Of a stretch of 64,000 nt of DNA, positions 33,283-41,600 are shown piece after piece. Under the pieces are notes generated by a model. That model searched no databases. It saw only the letters and a program-made list of their open reading frames with translations, and had not been told where the DNA came from. The translations under genes were made by a program, and so were the position numbers. Numbering within the stretch: the first letter of the stretch is position 1; each line of letters begins with the position of its first letter. This DNA is from VRUE01 sp963745915 (GTDB lineage Bacteria; Actinomycetota; Thermoleophilia; Solirubrobacterales; 70-9): contig CAVUZA010000002.1 of NCBI GenBank assembly GCA_963745915.1, positions 744,001-808,000 of the forward strand. The letters are read 5' to 3'.

Positions 33283-35690
33283 GCGGCAAGCAGATCAACC
33301 TGATCATCGACGGCCGCGAGGTGGCCGCGACCGAGGGCGAGATGCTGCACGACGCCGCCAAGCGCGGCGACGTCGAGATCCCGGTCTTCTGCTACGAGCC
33401 GAAGCTCGGCGACCCGGTCGGCGCCTGCCGCATGTGCCTGGTCGAGATCGAGGGCATCCCGAAGCTGCAGACCTCCTGCTCGACCCCGGTCCGCGACGGG
33501 ATGGTCGTCCACACCCGCACCGAGCAGGTCAAGGAGGCGCAGAGCGCCGTGGTCGAGTTCCTGCTCGTCAACCACCCGCTCGACTGCCCGGTCTGCGACA
33601 AGGGCGGCGAGTGCCCGCTGCAGGACATCTCGATGGGCTGGGGGCCGGGCAAGAGCCGGATGACCGACGACAAGCGCCACTTCGAGAAGCCGATCGAGCT
33701 CTCGCCGCTGGTCGCGATCGACCGCGAGCGCTGCATCCTCTGCTACCGCTGTGTGCGCTTCAGCCAGGAGGTGGCCGAGGACGAGCAGCTGCAGCTGCTC
33801 GAGCGCGGCGACCGCACCTTCGTCGGCACCTTCGACGACCGCCCCTACGTGGCGCCTTTCCACGGCAACATCACCGACCTCTGCCCGGTCGGGGCGCTGA
33901 CCAGCTACACCTACCGCTTCCGCGCCCGACCCTGGGACATCGAGCAGGGCGCCTCGGTCTGCACCCTCTGCCCGAGCCAGTGCAACGTCAGCTTCACCGT
34001 CCGCGACGAGCGGGTGAAGCGGGTCGTCGCCCGCGACAACGCCGAGGTCGACGACGGCTGGCTCTGCGACCGCGGCCGCTACGGCTTCGAGATGTTCGAC
34101 GCGCCCGAGCGGGTGCGCTCGCCGCGCCTGCGCGGCGGCGGCGAGCTCGAGTGGCCGGCGGCGATCGAGCAGGCGGCCGAGGCGCTGCGGGCGGGCGGCG
34201 CGGCGAGCGCCGCGATCGTCGGCGACGCCGCCAACGAGGAGGGCTACCTGGTGCAGCGGCTGATGCGCGAGGCGCTCGGCTCGCCCCACCTCGACTCACG
34301 CCCCGCGCGCGGGCCGGGCCGCGAGGCGCTGGTTCGCCTCGCGCAGCCGCAGGTCTCGGCCAAGGTGCGCGACATCGACGAGGCCGACGCGATCCTCGTC
34401 CTCGGCGCCGACCCGCTGCACGCCAGCCCGATCCTCGACCTCCGCATCCGCAAGGCGATGCGCCGCAACGGGGCCAGGCTGGTGGTGGCGACCGAGCAGC
34501 CGACGACGCTCGACGGCGGCGCGGTCGAGGTCGAGCGCTACGCCCCGGGCGCCGCCGGCGCCTTCCTCGCCGGCTTCGAGAGCGAGACGTTGCGGGATGC
34601 CGAGCGCGTCGTCGTGGTCTGGGGCGAGCGGGTCGCCCGCGAGGGCGAGGCGACACTCGCCGCCCTGCTCGGCCTGGCCGAGCGGGACGGCGTCGGCCTG
34701 CTCGAAGTCCCCGAGCTGGCCAACGCCCGCGGCCTGCGCGAGGTCGGCTGCCTGCCCGACGCCGGGCCGGGGCTGACGCCTGCTCCCTTCGCGTCGCATG
34801 AGAGCCCTAACGGAGCACGGGCCGGGATGGGGACCGAGGAGATCCGCGCGGCGCTGGAGTCCGGAGAGCTGAAGACACTCCTCCTCTTCGGCGTCGACCC
34901 GCTGCGCGACTTCCCCGACACGGCCGCCTGGGACCGAGCCCTGACCGCCGCCGACCACGTCATCTGCTTCTCCACCTTCGAGACGGCGACGACCGCCAAA
35001 GCCTCCGTGGTCCTCCCGCTCGAGACCCACGCCGAGAAAGACGGCACCGTCACGCACCCCGACGGCCGCCTGCAACGCGTCCGCCCCGTAGCCCCCCGCC
35101 CCGGGGCGATCCGCCCGAACTGGGGCGTCCTCGCCGAGCTATCCCTCGCCCTCGGCCACGACACCGGAGTCACCTCCCAGCCCTCAGCCTTCGCCGCCCT
35201 GACGGACGCCGTCCCCTTCTACGCCGGCATCACCGACGCGGACATCGGCGGCCGCGGAATCCGCTGGCAGGACACAGAAGCTGCCGCGAATGCGCCCAGG
35301 GCGGGTGGGGAGCCGGGGACCGGGTCCCCAGAACACTCCAGCGAGGCTCCCGCCGAGCGTTCTGGGGACCCGGTCCCCGGCTCCCTCTCGCTCGGCACGT
35401 ATCGCGATCTGTGGGCGGGGCCGATCACGGAGCTGAACCCGCCATTGCGGTTCTTGGCGCCCCGGCAGAGGGTCGAGCTGTCGGTGGCGGACGCTGAGCG
35501 CCTGGGACTCGGAAGCGGCGACGAGGTGCGTGTGTCCCAGAACGGGACGAGCTTGAGCGCTCGTGTAGCTGTCAGAGAGCGGGTCCCGGCCGGCACCTGC
35601 TTCCTGCTCGAGGGGACGGCGGAGGACAACGCGAATCGGCTGCTCAACGGGGGGCCGGTCAGCGTTCGGATCGAGAAGGTGGAGGGCTGA
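33279..35690 (+). CDS. nuoG: NADH-quinone oxidoreductase subunit G, carrying a constant-core palindrome in frame
   Basis: 75-kDa Fe-S subunit of complex I, 803 residues. N-terminal 2Fe-2S domain (CYEPKLGDPVGACRMCLVE), CxxC pair CPVCDKGGECPLQD, and ferredoxin-like CILCYRCVRFSQEV give the clusters. CTLCPSQC adds the actinobacterial/E. coli-type N7 ligands. The rest is molybdopterin-oxidoreductase-like without visible catalytic metal residues. Residues about 677-702 (GEPGTGSPEHSSEAPAERSG and flanks) are encoded by element D at 35308-35385, a 78-bp in-frame palindrome in the linker before SLGTYRDLW. Codon use is slightly less GC3-biased from ~35400. Start TTG 33279. Confidence 0.92.
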   Translation: MSGKQINLIIDGREVAATEGEMLHDAAKRGDVEIPVFCYEPKLGDPVGACRMCLVEIEGIPKLQTSCSTPVRDGMVVHTRTEQVKEAQSAVVEFLLVNHPLDCPVCDKGGECPLQDISMGWGPGKSRMTDDKRHFEKPIELSPLVAIDRERCILCYRCVRFSQEVAEDEQLQLLERGDRTFVGTFDDRPYVAPFHGNITDLCPVGALTSYTYRFRARPWDIEQGASVCTLCPSQCNVSFTVRDERVKRVVARDNAEVDDGWLCDRGRYGFEMFDAPERVRSPRLRGGGELEWPAAIEQAAEALRAGGAASAAIVGDAANEEGYLVQRLMREALGSPHLDSRPARGPGREALVRLAQPQVSAKVRDIDEADAILVLGADPLHASPILDLRIRKAMRRNGARLVVATEQPTTLDGGAVEVERYAPGAAGAFLAGFESETLRDAERVVVVWGERVAREGEATLAALLGLAERDGVGLLEVPELANARGLREVGCLPDAGPGLTPAPFASHESPNGARAGMGTEEIRAALESGELKTLLLFGVDPLRDFPDTAAWDRALTAADHVICFSTFETATTAKASVVLPLETHAEKDGTVTHPDGRLQRVRPVAPRPGAIRPNWGVLAELSLALGHDTGVTSQPSAFAALTDAVPFYAGITDADIGGRGIRWQDTEAAANAPRAGGEPGTGSPEHSSEAPAERSGDPVPGSLSLGTYRDLWAGPITELNPPLRFLAPRQRVELSVADAERLGLGSGDEVRVSQNGTSLSARVAVRERVPAGTCFLLEGTAEDNANRLLNGGPVSVRIEKVEG
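35308..35385. repeat. Constant-core palindrome (element D), copy 2, inside nuoG
   Basis: Perfect 27-bp arms at 35308-35334 and 35359-35385 enclose the 24-bp core 35335-35358, which begins ACTCCAGCGAGG. The core is identical to the other two copies but the arms are unrelated to theirs. The length of 78 bp keeps the nuoG frame. Confidence 0.92.
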
Positions 35691-36688
35691 TGCTGCCGCT
35701 CGCCGACACCGCCTACGTCGAAGCGACCTGGGTGATGATCGTCAAGAGCCTGGTCATCTTCGCGGTGATCTTCGGCATCCTGCCGCTGATGACGGTCCTG
35801 GAGCGGAAGCTGATCGGCCGCTTCCAGCACCGCTACGGGCCCAACCGGGTCGGCCCCTTCGGCCTGCTGCAGCCGCTCGCCGACGTCGGCAAGCTGCTCT
35901 CCAAGGAGGCCTTCCGGCCGGCCAACGCGATCCCGACCCTGTTCATCCTCGGGCCGCTGCTGCCGGTCCTCTCCGGGGTGCTGGCGCTGGCGATCATCCC
36001 CTGGGGCGACGTGCAGGACGGCGTCGGCTTCTACGGCATCGACGTGCCGATCGGCGTCCTCTACTTCTTCGCGGTCGGCTCGATCGCCTTCTACGGCCTG
36101 CTGCTCGGCGGCTGGTCCTCGGGATCGAAGTACAGCCTGCTGGGGGCGATGCGCGGCGCCGCGCAGCTGATCTCCTACGAGGTGGCGATGGGGCTGGCGC
36201 TGCTCGGCGCGATCATGATGGCCGGCTCGCTCTCGCTGGTCGACATCGTCCACGCCCAGGGCTCGCTCTGGTTCGTCTTCCCGCAGCTGGTCGGCTTCCT
36301 GATCTTCATGCTGGCCGGCTTCGCCGAGACCAACCGCACGCCGTTCGACATGCCCGAGGCCGACGCCGAACTGGTGCAGGGCTTCATGACCGAGTACGGC
36401 GGCATGCGCTTCGGCAGCTTCCTGCTGGTCGAATACATGGAGATCCTGGTCGTCTCCGGGGTCGCCGCGGCGATCTTCCTCGGCGGCTGGATGGGCCCCG
36501 GCCCGAGCTTCCTCGACCCGGTCTGGATGCTGGCCAAGATGCTCTGCCTCGTCCTGCTCTTCATCTGGGTGCGGGCGACGCTGCCGCGGCTGCGCTACGA
36601 CCAGCTGATGAGCTTCGGCTGGAAGATCCTGCTGCCGCTGGCGACCCTCAACGTCCTCGTCACCGCCGTCCTGGTGGTGGTGACGTGA
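35690..36688 (+). CDS. nuoH: NADH-quinone oxidoreductase subunit H
   Basis: Membrane subunit forming the quinone chamber and first proton channel, 332 residues and about eight helices. Signatures: ERKLIGRFQHRYGPNRVGPFG, GSKYSLLGAMRGAAQLISYE, AETNRTPFDMPEADAELV with the conserved acidic residues. ATG 35690 overlaps the nuoG stop by one base. GTGA overlap with nuoI. Confidence 0.96.
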   Translation: MLPLADTAYVEATWVMIVKSLVIFAVIFGILPLMTVLERKLIGRFQHRYGPNRVGPFGLLQPLADVGKLLSKEAFRPANAIPTLFILGPLLPVLSGVLALAIIPWGDVQDGVGFYGIDVPIGVLYFFAVGSIAFYGLLLGGWSSGSKYSLLGAMRGAAQLISYEVAMGLALLGAIMMAGSLSLVDIVHAQGSLWFVFPQLVGFLIFMLAGFAETNRTPFDMPEADAELVQGFMTEYGGMRFGSFLLVEYMEILVVSGVAAAIFLGGWMGPGPSFLDPVWMLAKMLCLVLLFIWVRATLPRLRYDQLMSFGWKILLPLATLNVLVTAVLVVVT

Positions 36689-37227
36689 CCGAGTTCCCCT
36701 ACCTCTCCGACCAGGACGTGGTCGAGGTGCAGCGCGGGCCGGAGCCGGGCGGGGTCGGCGGCGCCTACCGCGCCTTCGGCGAGACCCTGCGCGGGCTGAA
36801 GACGACGATGGCGCGGCTGATCGAGGGGCCGCTGACGATCGAGTACCCGGAGGAGAAGACGCCGGTCTACCCGCGCTTCCGCGGCCGCCACAAGCTGCAC
36901 AAGTTCGAGGACACCGGCCTCGAGAAGTGCGTCGGCTGCTCGCTCTGCGCCGCCGCCTGCCCGGCCGACTGCATCCGCGTCGTCGCCGCCGAGAACATCC
37001 CCGGCGAGCGGGTCTCGGCCGGCGAGCGCTTCGCGGCGATCTACGAGATCAACCTCTCGCGCTGCATCTTCTGCGGCTACTGCGAGATCGCCTGCCCCTT
37101 CGACGCGATCACGATGGGCCACGACTACGAGATGGCCGACTACGACCGCGAGGACCTGATCTTCACCAAGGAGATGCTGCTCGCCGAGCCGATCGAGCGC
37201 ACCCCGCTGCGGGCGGAGGGCGAGTAG
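36685..37227 (+). CDS. nuoI: NADH-quinone oxidoreductase subunit I
   Basis: 8Fe ferredoxin-like subunit with clusters N6a and N6b, linking NuoG to NuoB. 180 residues. Two CxxCxxCxxxCP motifs: CVGCSLCAAACP and CIFCGYCEIACP. An N-terminal segment of about 45 residues precedes the RGRHKLHKFEDTGLEKC core. Start GTG 36685 overlaps nuoH by 4 nt. Confidence 0.96.
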   Translation: MTEFPYLSDQDVVEVQRGPEPGGVGGAYRAFGETLRGLKTTMARLIEGPLTIEYPEEKTPVYPRFRGRHKLHKFEDTGLEKCVGCSLCAAACPADCIRVVAAENIPGERVSAGERFAAIYEINLSRCIFCGYCEIACPFDAITMGHDYEMADYDREDLIFTKEMLLAEPIERTPLRAEGE

Positions 37228-37733
37228 TGGAAGCGGTGCTCTTCTTCGCCGCGGCGCTCGGCGCCCTCGGCGGCGCGATCGGGGTCGTCGCCCTGCGCAA
37301 CCCCTTCTACGGGGTGCTGGCGCTGATCGTCCACCTCTTCTCGCTCGCCGTGTTGTTCCTGCTGCTGAGCTCGGCCTTCGTCGCCGCCGCTCAGGTGGTC
37401 GTCTACGCCGGCGCGGTGATGGTCCTCTACGTCTTCGTCGTCGCCTACGTCGGCGGCGACACCGAGTCGGCCTGGGACCCGATCCCGGGCCAGCGCTTCC
37501 TCGCCCCGCTGCTGGGAGCAGCGCTCTTCGTCGAGCTCTCGATCGCGGTTCTCGGCTCCTCGCTCACCGCGCTCGGGACCGATGGGCCCGACGTCGGCCC
37601 CGGCTTCGGCAACCCGGCCGCGATCGGCAAGCTCCTCCTCGAACGCTTCCTGCTCGCCTTCGAGGCCTCGTCGATCCTGCTGCTTCTCGCCGCGGTAGGA
37701 GCCGTCGTCCTCGCCGGAAAGCGGTCCGCATGA
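37227..37733 (+). CDS. nuoJ: NADH-quinone oxidoreductase subunit J
   Basis: Membrane subunit of 168 residues with five helices. AAQVVVYAGAVMVLYVFVVAY contains the pi-bulge helix TM3 of NuoJ. The loop DTESAWDP is typical of actinobacteria. GTG 37227 overlaps the nuoI stop by one base; its own stop overlaps nuoK's ATG by 4 nt. Confidence 0.94.
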   Translation: MEAVLFFAAALGALGGAIGVVALRNPFYGVLALIVHLFSLAVLFLLLSSAFVAAAQVVVYAGAVMVLYVFVVAYVGGDTESAWDPIPGQRFLAPLLGAALFVELSIAVLGSSLTALGTDGPDVGPGFGNPAAIGKLLLERFLLAFEASSILLLLAAVGAVVLAGKRSA

Positions 37734-38029
37734 ACATCGAGTGGTACATCGTGCTGTCCTCGCTGCTGTTCGCGACCGGAGCGATGGGGATTCTGCTGCG
37801 GCGGAGTCCGATCGTGATCCTGCTGTGTCTGGAGCTGATGTTGAACGCGGGGAACCTGGCTCTCGTTGCGTTCAGCAGGATGGTCGGCAACCAGGAGGGG
37901 CAGGTGTTCGCAGTGGTCGTGATGGTCGTGGCTGCCTGCGAGGTGGTCGTCGGTCTGGGCCTGATCGTCGCGATCTTCAGACGGAAGCTGCCGCTTGATG
38001 TCGATGCGCTTAGGGAGTTGCGGGGATGA
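37730..38029 (+). CDS. nuoK: NADH-quinone oxidoreductase subunit K
   Basis: MrpC-like membrane subunit, 99 residues, three helices. The conserved Glu in LLCLELMLNAGNLALVAF and the second Glu in AACEVVVGLGLIVAIF are the proton-path acidic residues. ATG 37730. It has slightly lower GC at codon third positions than neighbours (for example many ATC/CTG-poor codons around 37850-38000), a weak sign of different history. Confidence 0.95.
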   Translation: MNIEWYIVLSSLLFATGAMGILLRRSPIVILLCLELMLNAGNLALVAFSRMVGNQEGQVFAVVVMVVAACEVVVGLGLIVAIFRRKLPLDVDALRELRG

Positions 38030-40035
38030 CGGCCACTGCGTGGGCTTGGCTGGTGCTGCTGATCCCGTTGCTGGGATCGATCGTGATCGGGCTCGGCTTC
38101 AAGGCGATCCCGGCGCGGGTCGCCGGGATCATCGGCACTGCCGCGATCGGGGTGGCGTTCCTCTGCGCGGTCGCGGTTCTGGTCAACCTGCTCGGCCAGG
38201 ACCCCGAGGCGCGGCATCACGCATCGTCGCTCTGGGACTACGCCTCGGTGGCGGGCCTAGACATCAAGCTGGGGATCTACGTCGACCAGCTATCCACCTT
38301 CATGATCCTCGTCGTCACCGGGGTCTCGACCCTGATCCACCTCTACTCGTTCGGCTACATGCGCTCCGACGAGGGCTACCACCGCTTCTTCAGCTACCTC
38401 AACTTCTTCGTCTTCTCGATGCTCCTGCTGGTCCTCGCCGGCAACTTCGTGCTGCTGATCGTCGGCTGGGCCTTCGTCGGCTTCGCCTCCTACGCGCTGA
38501 TCAGCTTCTGGTACCGCCGCACGACCGCGACCGCAGCCGGGATGAAGGCCTTCGTGATCAACGTCGTCGGCGACATCGGCCTGGTGCTCGCCGCCTTCCT
38601 GATCTTCCGCGAGCTGGGGACGTTCGAATACGAGGCGGTCTTCGCCAAGGCGCCCCAGGTCTTCGACACCGGCGAGTGGACGGTCACCGCGATCTGCCTG
38701 CTGCTCCTGGTCGGCGCCTTCGCCAAGTCGGCGCAGCTGCCCTTCCACACCTGGCTGCCGGACGCGATGGAGGGCCCGACCCCGGTCTCCTCGCTGATCC
38801 ACGCGGCGACGATGGTCACCGCCGGCGTCTACCTGATCGCCCGCACCCACGTCCTCTTCGACCTCGCCCCGACCGCCGCCGACATCGCCGGCTTCGTCGG
38901 CCTGGCGACGCTGCTGGTCGCCGGCACGATCGCGATCGCGATGACCGACCTGAAGCGGGCGATCGCCTACTCGACGATGAGCCAGATCGGCTACATGATC
39001 ATGGGCGTCTCGATCGGCGCCTTCTCGGCCGGCCTCTTCCACCTGATGACCCACGCCTTCTTCAAGGCGCTGCTCTTCATGGCCGCCGGCTCGATCATCT
39101 CGGCGATGGCCAACCGCCAGGACATCGACCGGATGAGCGGCTTCTGGAAGGCGATGCGCTTCACCTCGCTGCTCTTCCTGATCGGCGGCCTGGCGCTGGC
39201 CGCCTTCCCGCTCACCTCGGGCTTCTTCTCCAAGGACTCGATCCTCGCCTACGCCGAGGCGCGCGGCGGCATGTACTTCTGGATGGCGGTCGGCGGCTAC
39301 GTCGGCGCCTTCCTCACCGCGATCTACACCTTCCGCCTGATCTTCCGCGTCCTGCCCGGGGCGCCCTGCCCGGAGGCCCAGCACCTGATCGAGAGCGGCG
39401 AGCTGTACCACGGGCCGCCGATCAACCCGGCGACCGAAGAGGAGGAGGACACCGAGGTCGGCTTCCCCGGCGCCCACCACCACATCGCCGAGCAGTCGAA
39501 GCCGATGGCGGTGGCGATGGCGGTGCTCGGCTTCGGCGCCCTGTTCGCCGGCCTGATCCAGGTGCCGGGCGTGACCGACGTGCTCTTCGCCTGGCTCGAG
39601 CCGGTCTTCGCCGACTCGGCCCTGAGCCAGATCCACCCGAGCGTCGCCGCCGAGTGGCGCGGGCTGGCGATCGGCGGCCTGATCTCGGTCCTCGGCATCG
39701 CCACCGCGTACCTGCTCTGGGTGGCGCGGCCCGAGTGGCCGGCGCGCTTCCGCCAGCGGCTGCGCCCGGTCTACCTGCTCTGCCTCAACAAGTGGTACTT
39801 CGACGAGGCGATCGACCTCCTCGTCGTGCGCCCGGCGCTGGCGATCGGCCGCTTCGCCAACCGGTTCTTCGAGCGCTACGTGGTCGACGGTCTCGTCACC
39901 GGCACCGAGGACGTGGTCGGCGGCGGCGGGCGCCTCGTCCGCCTCGTGCAGAGCGGCTTCGTGCGCGGCTACGCGCTGCTGCTGATCGCCGGCTTCGCCG
40001 GCCTCGCCCTCTACTTCCTGGTGGTGAGCAGCTGA
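38026..40035 (+). CDS. nuoL: NADH-quinone oxidoreductase subunit L
   Basis: Antiporter-like proton-pumping subunit with the long lateral helix, 669 residues. GWAFVGFASYALISFWY, AKSAQLPFHTWLPDAMEGPTPVS, HAATMVTAGVYLIAR and HLMTHAFFKALLFM carry the key Lys/His/Glu residues. A charged insertion (PATEEEEDTEVGFPGAHHHI) lies near residue 470. ATG 38026 overlaps nuoK by 4 nt. Confidence 0.96.
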   Translation: MTATAWAWLVLLIPLLGSIVIGLGFKAIPARVAGIIGTAAIGVAFLCAVAVLVNLLGQDPEARHHASSLWDYASVAGLDIKLGIYVDQLSTFMILVVTGVSTLIHLYSFGYMRSDEGYHRFFSYLNFFVFSMLLLVLAGNFVLLIVGWAFVGFASYALISFWYRRTTATAAGMKAFVINVVGDIGLVLAAFLIFRELGTFEYEAVFAKAPQVFDTGEWTVTAICLLLLVGAFAKSAQLPFHTWLPDAMEGPTPVSSLIHAATMVTAGVYLIARTHVLFDLAPTAADIAGFVGLATLLVAGTIAIAMTDLKRAIAYSTMSQIGYMIMGVSIGAFSAGLFHLMTHAFFKALLFMAAGSIISAMANRQDIDRMSGFWKAMRFTSLLFLIGGLALAAFPLTSGFFSKDSILAYAEARGGMYFWMAVGGYVGAFLTAIYTFRLIFRVLPGAPCPEAQHLIESGELYHGPPINPATEEEEDTEVGFPGAHHHIAEQSKPMAVAMAVLGFGALFAGLIQVPGVTDVLFAWLEPVFADSALSQIHPSVAAEWRGLAIGGLISVLGIATAYLLWVARPEWPARFRQRLRPVYLLCLNKWYFDEAIDLLVVRPALAIGRFANRFFERYVVDGLVTGTEDVVGGGGRLVRLVQSGFVRGYALLLIAGFAGLALYFLVVSS

Positions 40036-41600
40036 TGACCAACGTCCTGCTCTGGGCGCCGCTGGTCTTCGGCCTGATCGGCCTGACCCTCTCGCCGCGC
40101 TGGACCGGCTGGTGGGCGACCGCCGGCGCGGCGGCGACGCTGGTGATCGCGATCGCCCTGCTCGCCGGCTTCGACTCGGGGGCCGCCGGGCTGCAGAACA
40201 CGGTCGACGTCGAGTGGATCCCCGGCCTCGGGGTCAACTACCGGCTCGGCGTCGACGGCCTCAACCTCTTCCTGATCGTGCTGACCGCCGTGCTGTGGAC
40301 GGCGGGGACGGCCTTCGCCGCCTTCCGCGAACGCGACCGCCCGCAGCTCTTCTTCCTGATGATGCTGCTCGGCGAGACCGCGACCCTGGGCGCCTTCCTC
40401 GCCCAGGACCTGCTGCTCTTCGTCCTCTTCTTCGACCTGATGCTGGTCCCGTTCTACTTTCTCTTCGGCGCCTGGGGCAGCGACCGCGAGGGCGGCCCGA
40501 GCGCCTCGGCGGCGACGCTGAAGATGATCGTCTACACGCTGATCGGCTCGCTGCTGATGCTCGTCGCGGCGATCGCGACCGCGATCATCGCCGCCGACGG
40601 CGGCCAGATCAGCTTCTCGATCGCCGATCTCGCCCAGCACCCGATCGGCGCCGGCAGCCAGCGCTGGATCTTCTGGTTCTTCGCCGCCGCCTTCCTGGTC
40701 AAGATGCCGGCCTTCCTCCTGCACGGCTGGATGCCCGACGCCTACCGGGCGGCGCCGCTGCCGGTGCTCGCCGTCTTCTCCGGCGTGCTGGCCAAGGTCG
40801 GCGCCTACGGCTTCCTGCGCGTCGTGCTGCCGCTCTTCCCCGACGCCACGGTCGAGTTCCAGGAGGTGGTGCTGGTGATCGCCCTGGCCTCGATCCTCTA
40901 CGGCTCGGTGATGGCCTTCACCCAGACCAACGTGCGGCTGATCGCCGGCTACTCCTCGGTCGCCCAGCTCGGCTTCATCACCGCCGGCATCTTCGCCCTC
41001 TCCGCCGACGGCGCCGACGGCGCCGTGCTGCAGATGGTCAACCACGGGCTGGTGGTGGCACCGCTGCTGGTGATCGTCGCGATCCTCGCCGAGCGCAGCG
41101 GCAGCGAGGACCTGGGCGAGATGGGCGGCATGGCGATGCGCGCCCCGGTGCTGGCGGCGCTCTTCCTGATCGTCACCCTGGCGACCCTGGCGATGCCCGG
41201 CTCGGCCAACTTCGTCGGCGAGTTCTACATCCTCAACGGCCTCTTCGACTCCAAGATCGTCTTCGCGATCGTCGCGATCAGCGGCGTCGCGATGAGCGCC
41301 TACTACGCCCTGCGCCTCTACCAGCGCACCATGCACAACCGCCGCCCGGACGGCCTCGAATCCCGCGAGATCGGCTGGCGCGACGCCGTCGTCCTGGCTC
41401 CGCTCGTCCTCTGCATCCTCGGCCTGGCCCTCTACCCGCAGCTAATCCTCTCGCGGAGCAACGAGTCGGTCAGCCAAGCCGTAACGGCCGTGGAAGGGCC
41501 GACGGGGAGGACTGCAAAAACACTCCAGCGAGGCTCCCGCCGAGCGTTTTTGCAGTCCTCCCCGTCGGCCCACCCCCGCCCCGAAACGGAGCAGCAGTGA
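40035..41600 (+). CDS. nuoM: NADH-quinone oxidoreductase subunit M, C-terminus written by a constant-core palindrome
   Basis: Antiporter-like proton-pumping subunit, 521 residues, about 14 helices. ELRD-type acidic helix, VKMPAFLLHGWMPDAYRAAPLP, GVLAKVGAYGFLR and HGLVVAPLLVIVAILAERSG are conserved NuoM signatures. After the last helix (ALYPQLILSRSNESVSQAV) the tail VEGPTGRTAKTLQRGSRRAF is encoded by element D (41496-41571), so about 30 C-terminal residues are repeat-derived. The last codons overlap nuoN's GTG by 4 nt. Confidence 0.94.
   Translation: MTNVLLWAPLVFGLIGLTLSPRWTGWWATAGAAATLVIAIALLAGFDSGAAGLQNTVDVEWIPGLGVNYRLGVDGLNLFLIVLTAVLWTAGTAFAAFRERDRPQLFFLMMLLGETATLGAFLAQDLLLFVLFFDLMLVPFYFLFGAWGSDREGGPSASAATLKMIVYTLIGSLLMLVAAIATAIIAADGGQISFSIADLAQHPIGAGSQRWIFWFFAAAFLVKMPAFLLHGWMPDAYRAAPLPVLAVFSGVLAKVGAYGFLRVVLPLFPDATVEFQEVVLVIALASILYGSVMAFTQTNVRLIAGYSSVAQLGFITAGIFALSADGADGAVLQMVNHGLVVAPLLVIVAILAERSGSEDLGEMGGMAMRAPVLAALFLIVTLATLAMPGSANFVGEFYILNGLFDSKIVFAIVAISGVAMSAYYALRLYQRTMHNRRPDGLESREIGWRDAVVLAPLVLCILGLALYPQLILSRSNESVSQAVTAVEGPTGRTAKTLQRGSRRAFLQSSPSAHPRPETEQQ
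41496..41571. repeat. Constant-core palindrome (element D), copy 3, at the nuoM 3' end
   Basis: Perfect 26-bp arms at 41496-41521 and 41546-41571 enclose the 24-bp core 41522-41545, identical to copy 2. The arms are unlike those of the other copies. The core is read in a different frame than in nuoG, so conservation is at DNA level and not for peptide. It ends 26 nt before the nuoN start. Confidence 0.92.

Noticed and set aside
27974..41571. Element D copies as simple rho-independent terminators
   Set aside because: Two of the three copies lie inside coding sequence of the nuo operon, none has a U-tract, and a terminator would not need an identical core with unrelated arms.
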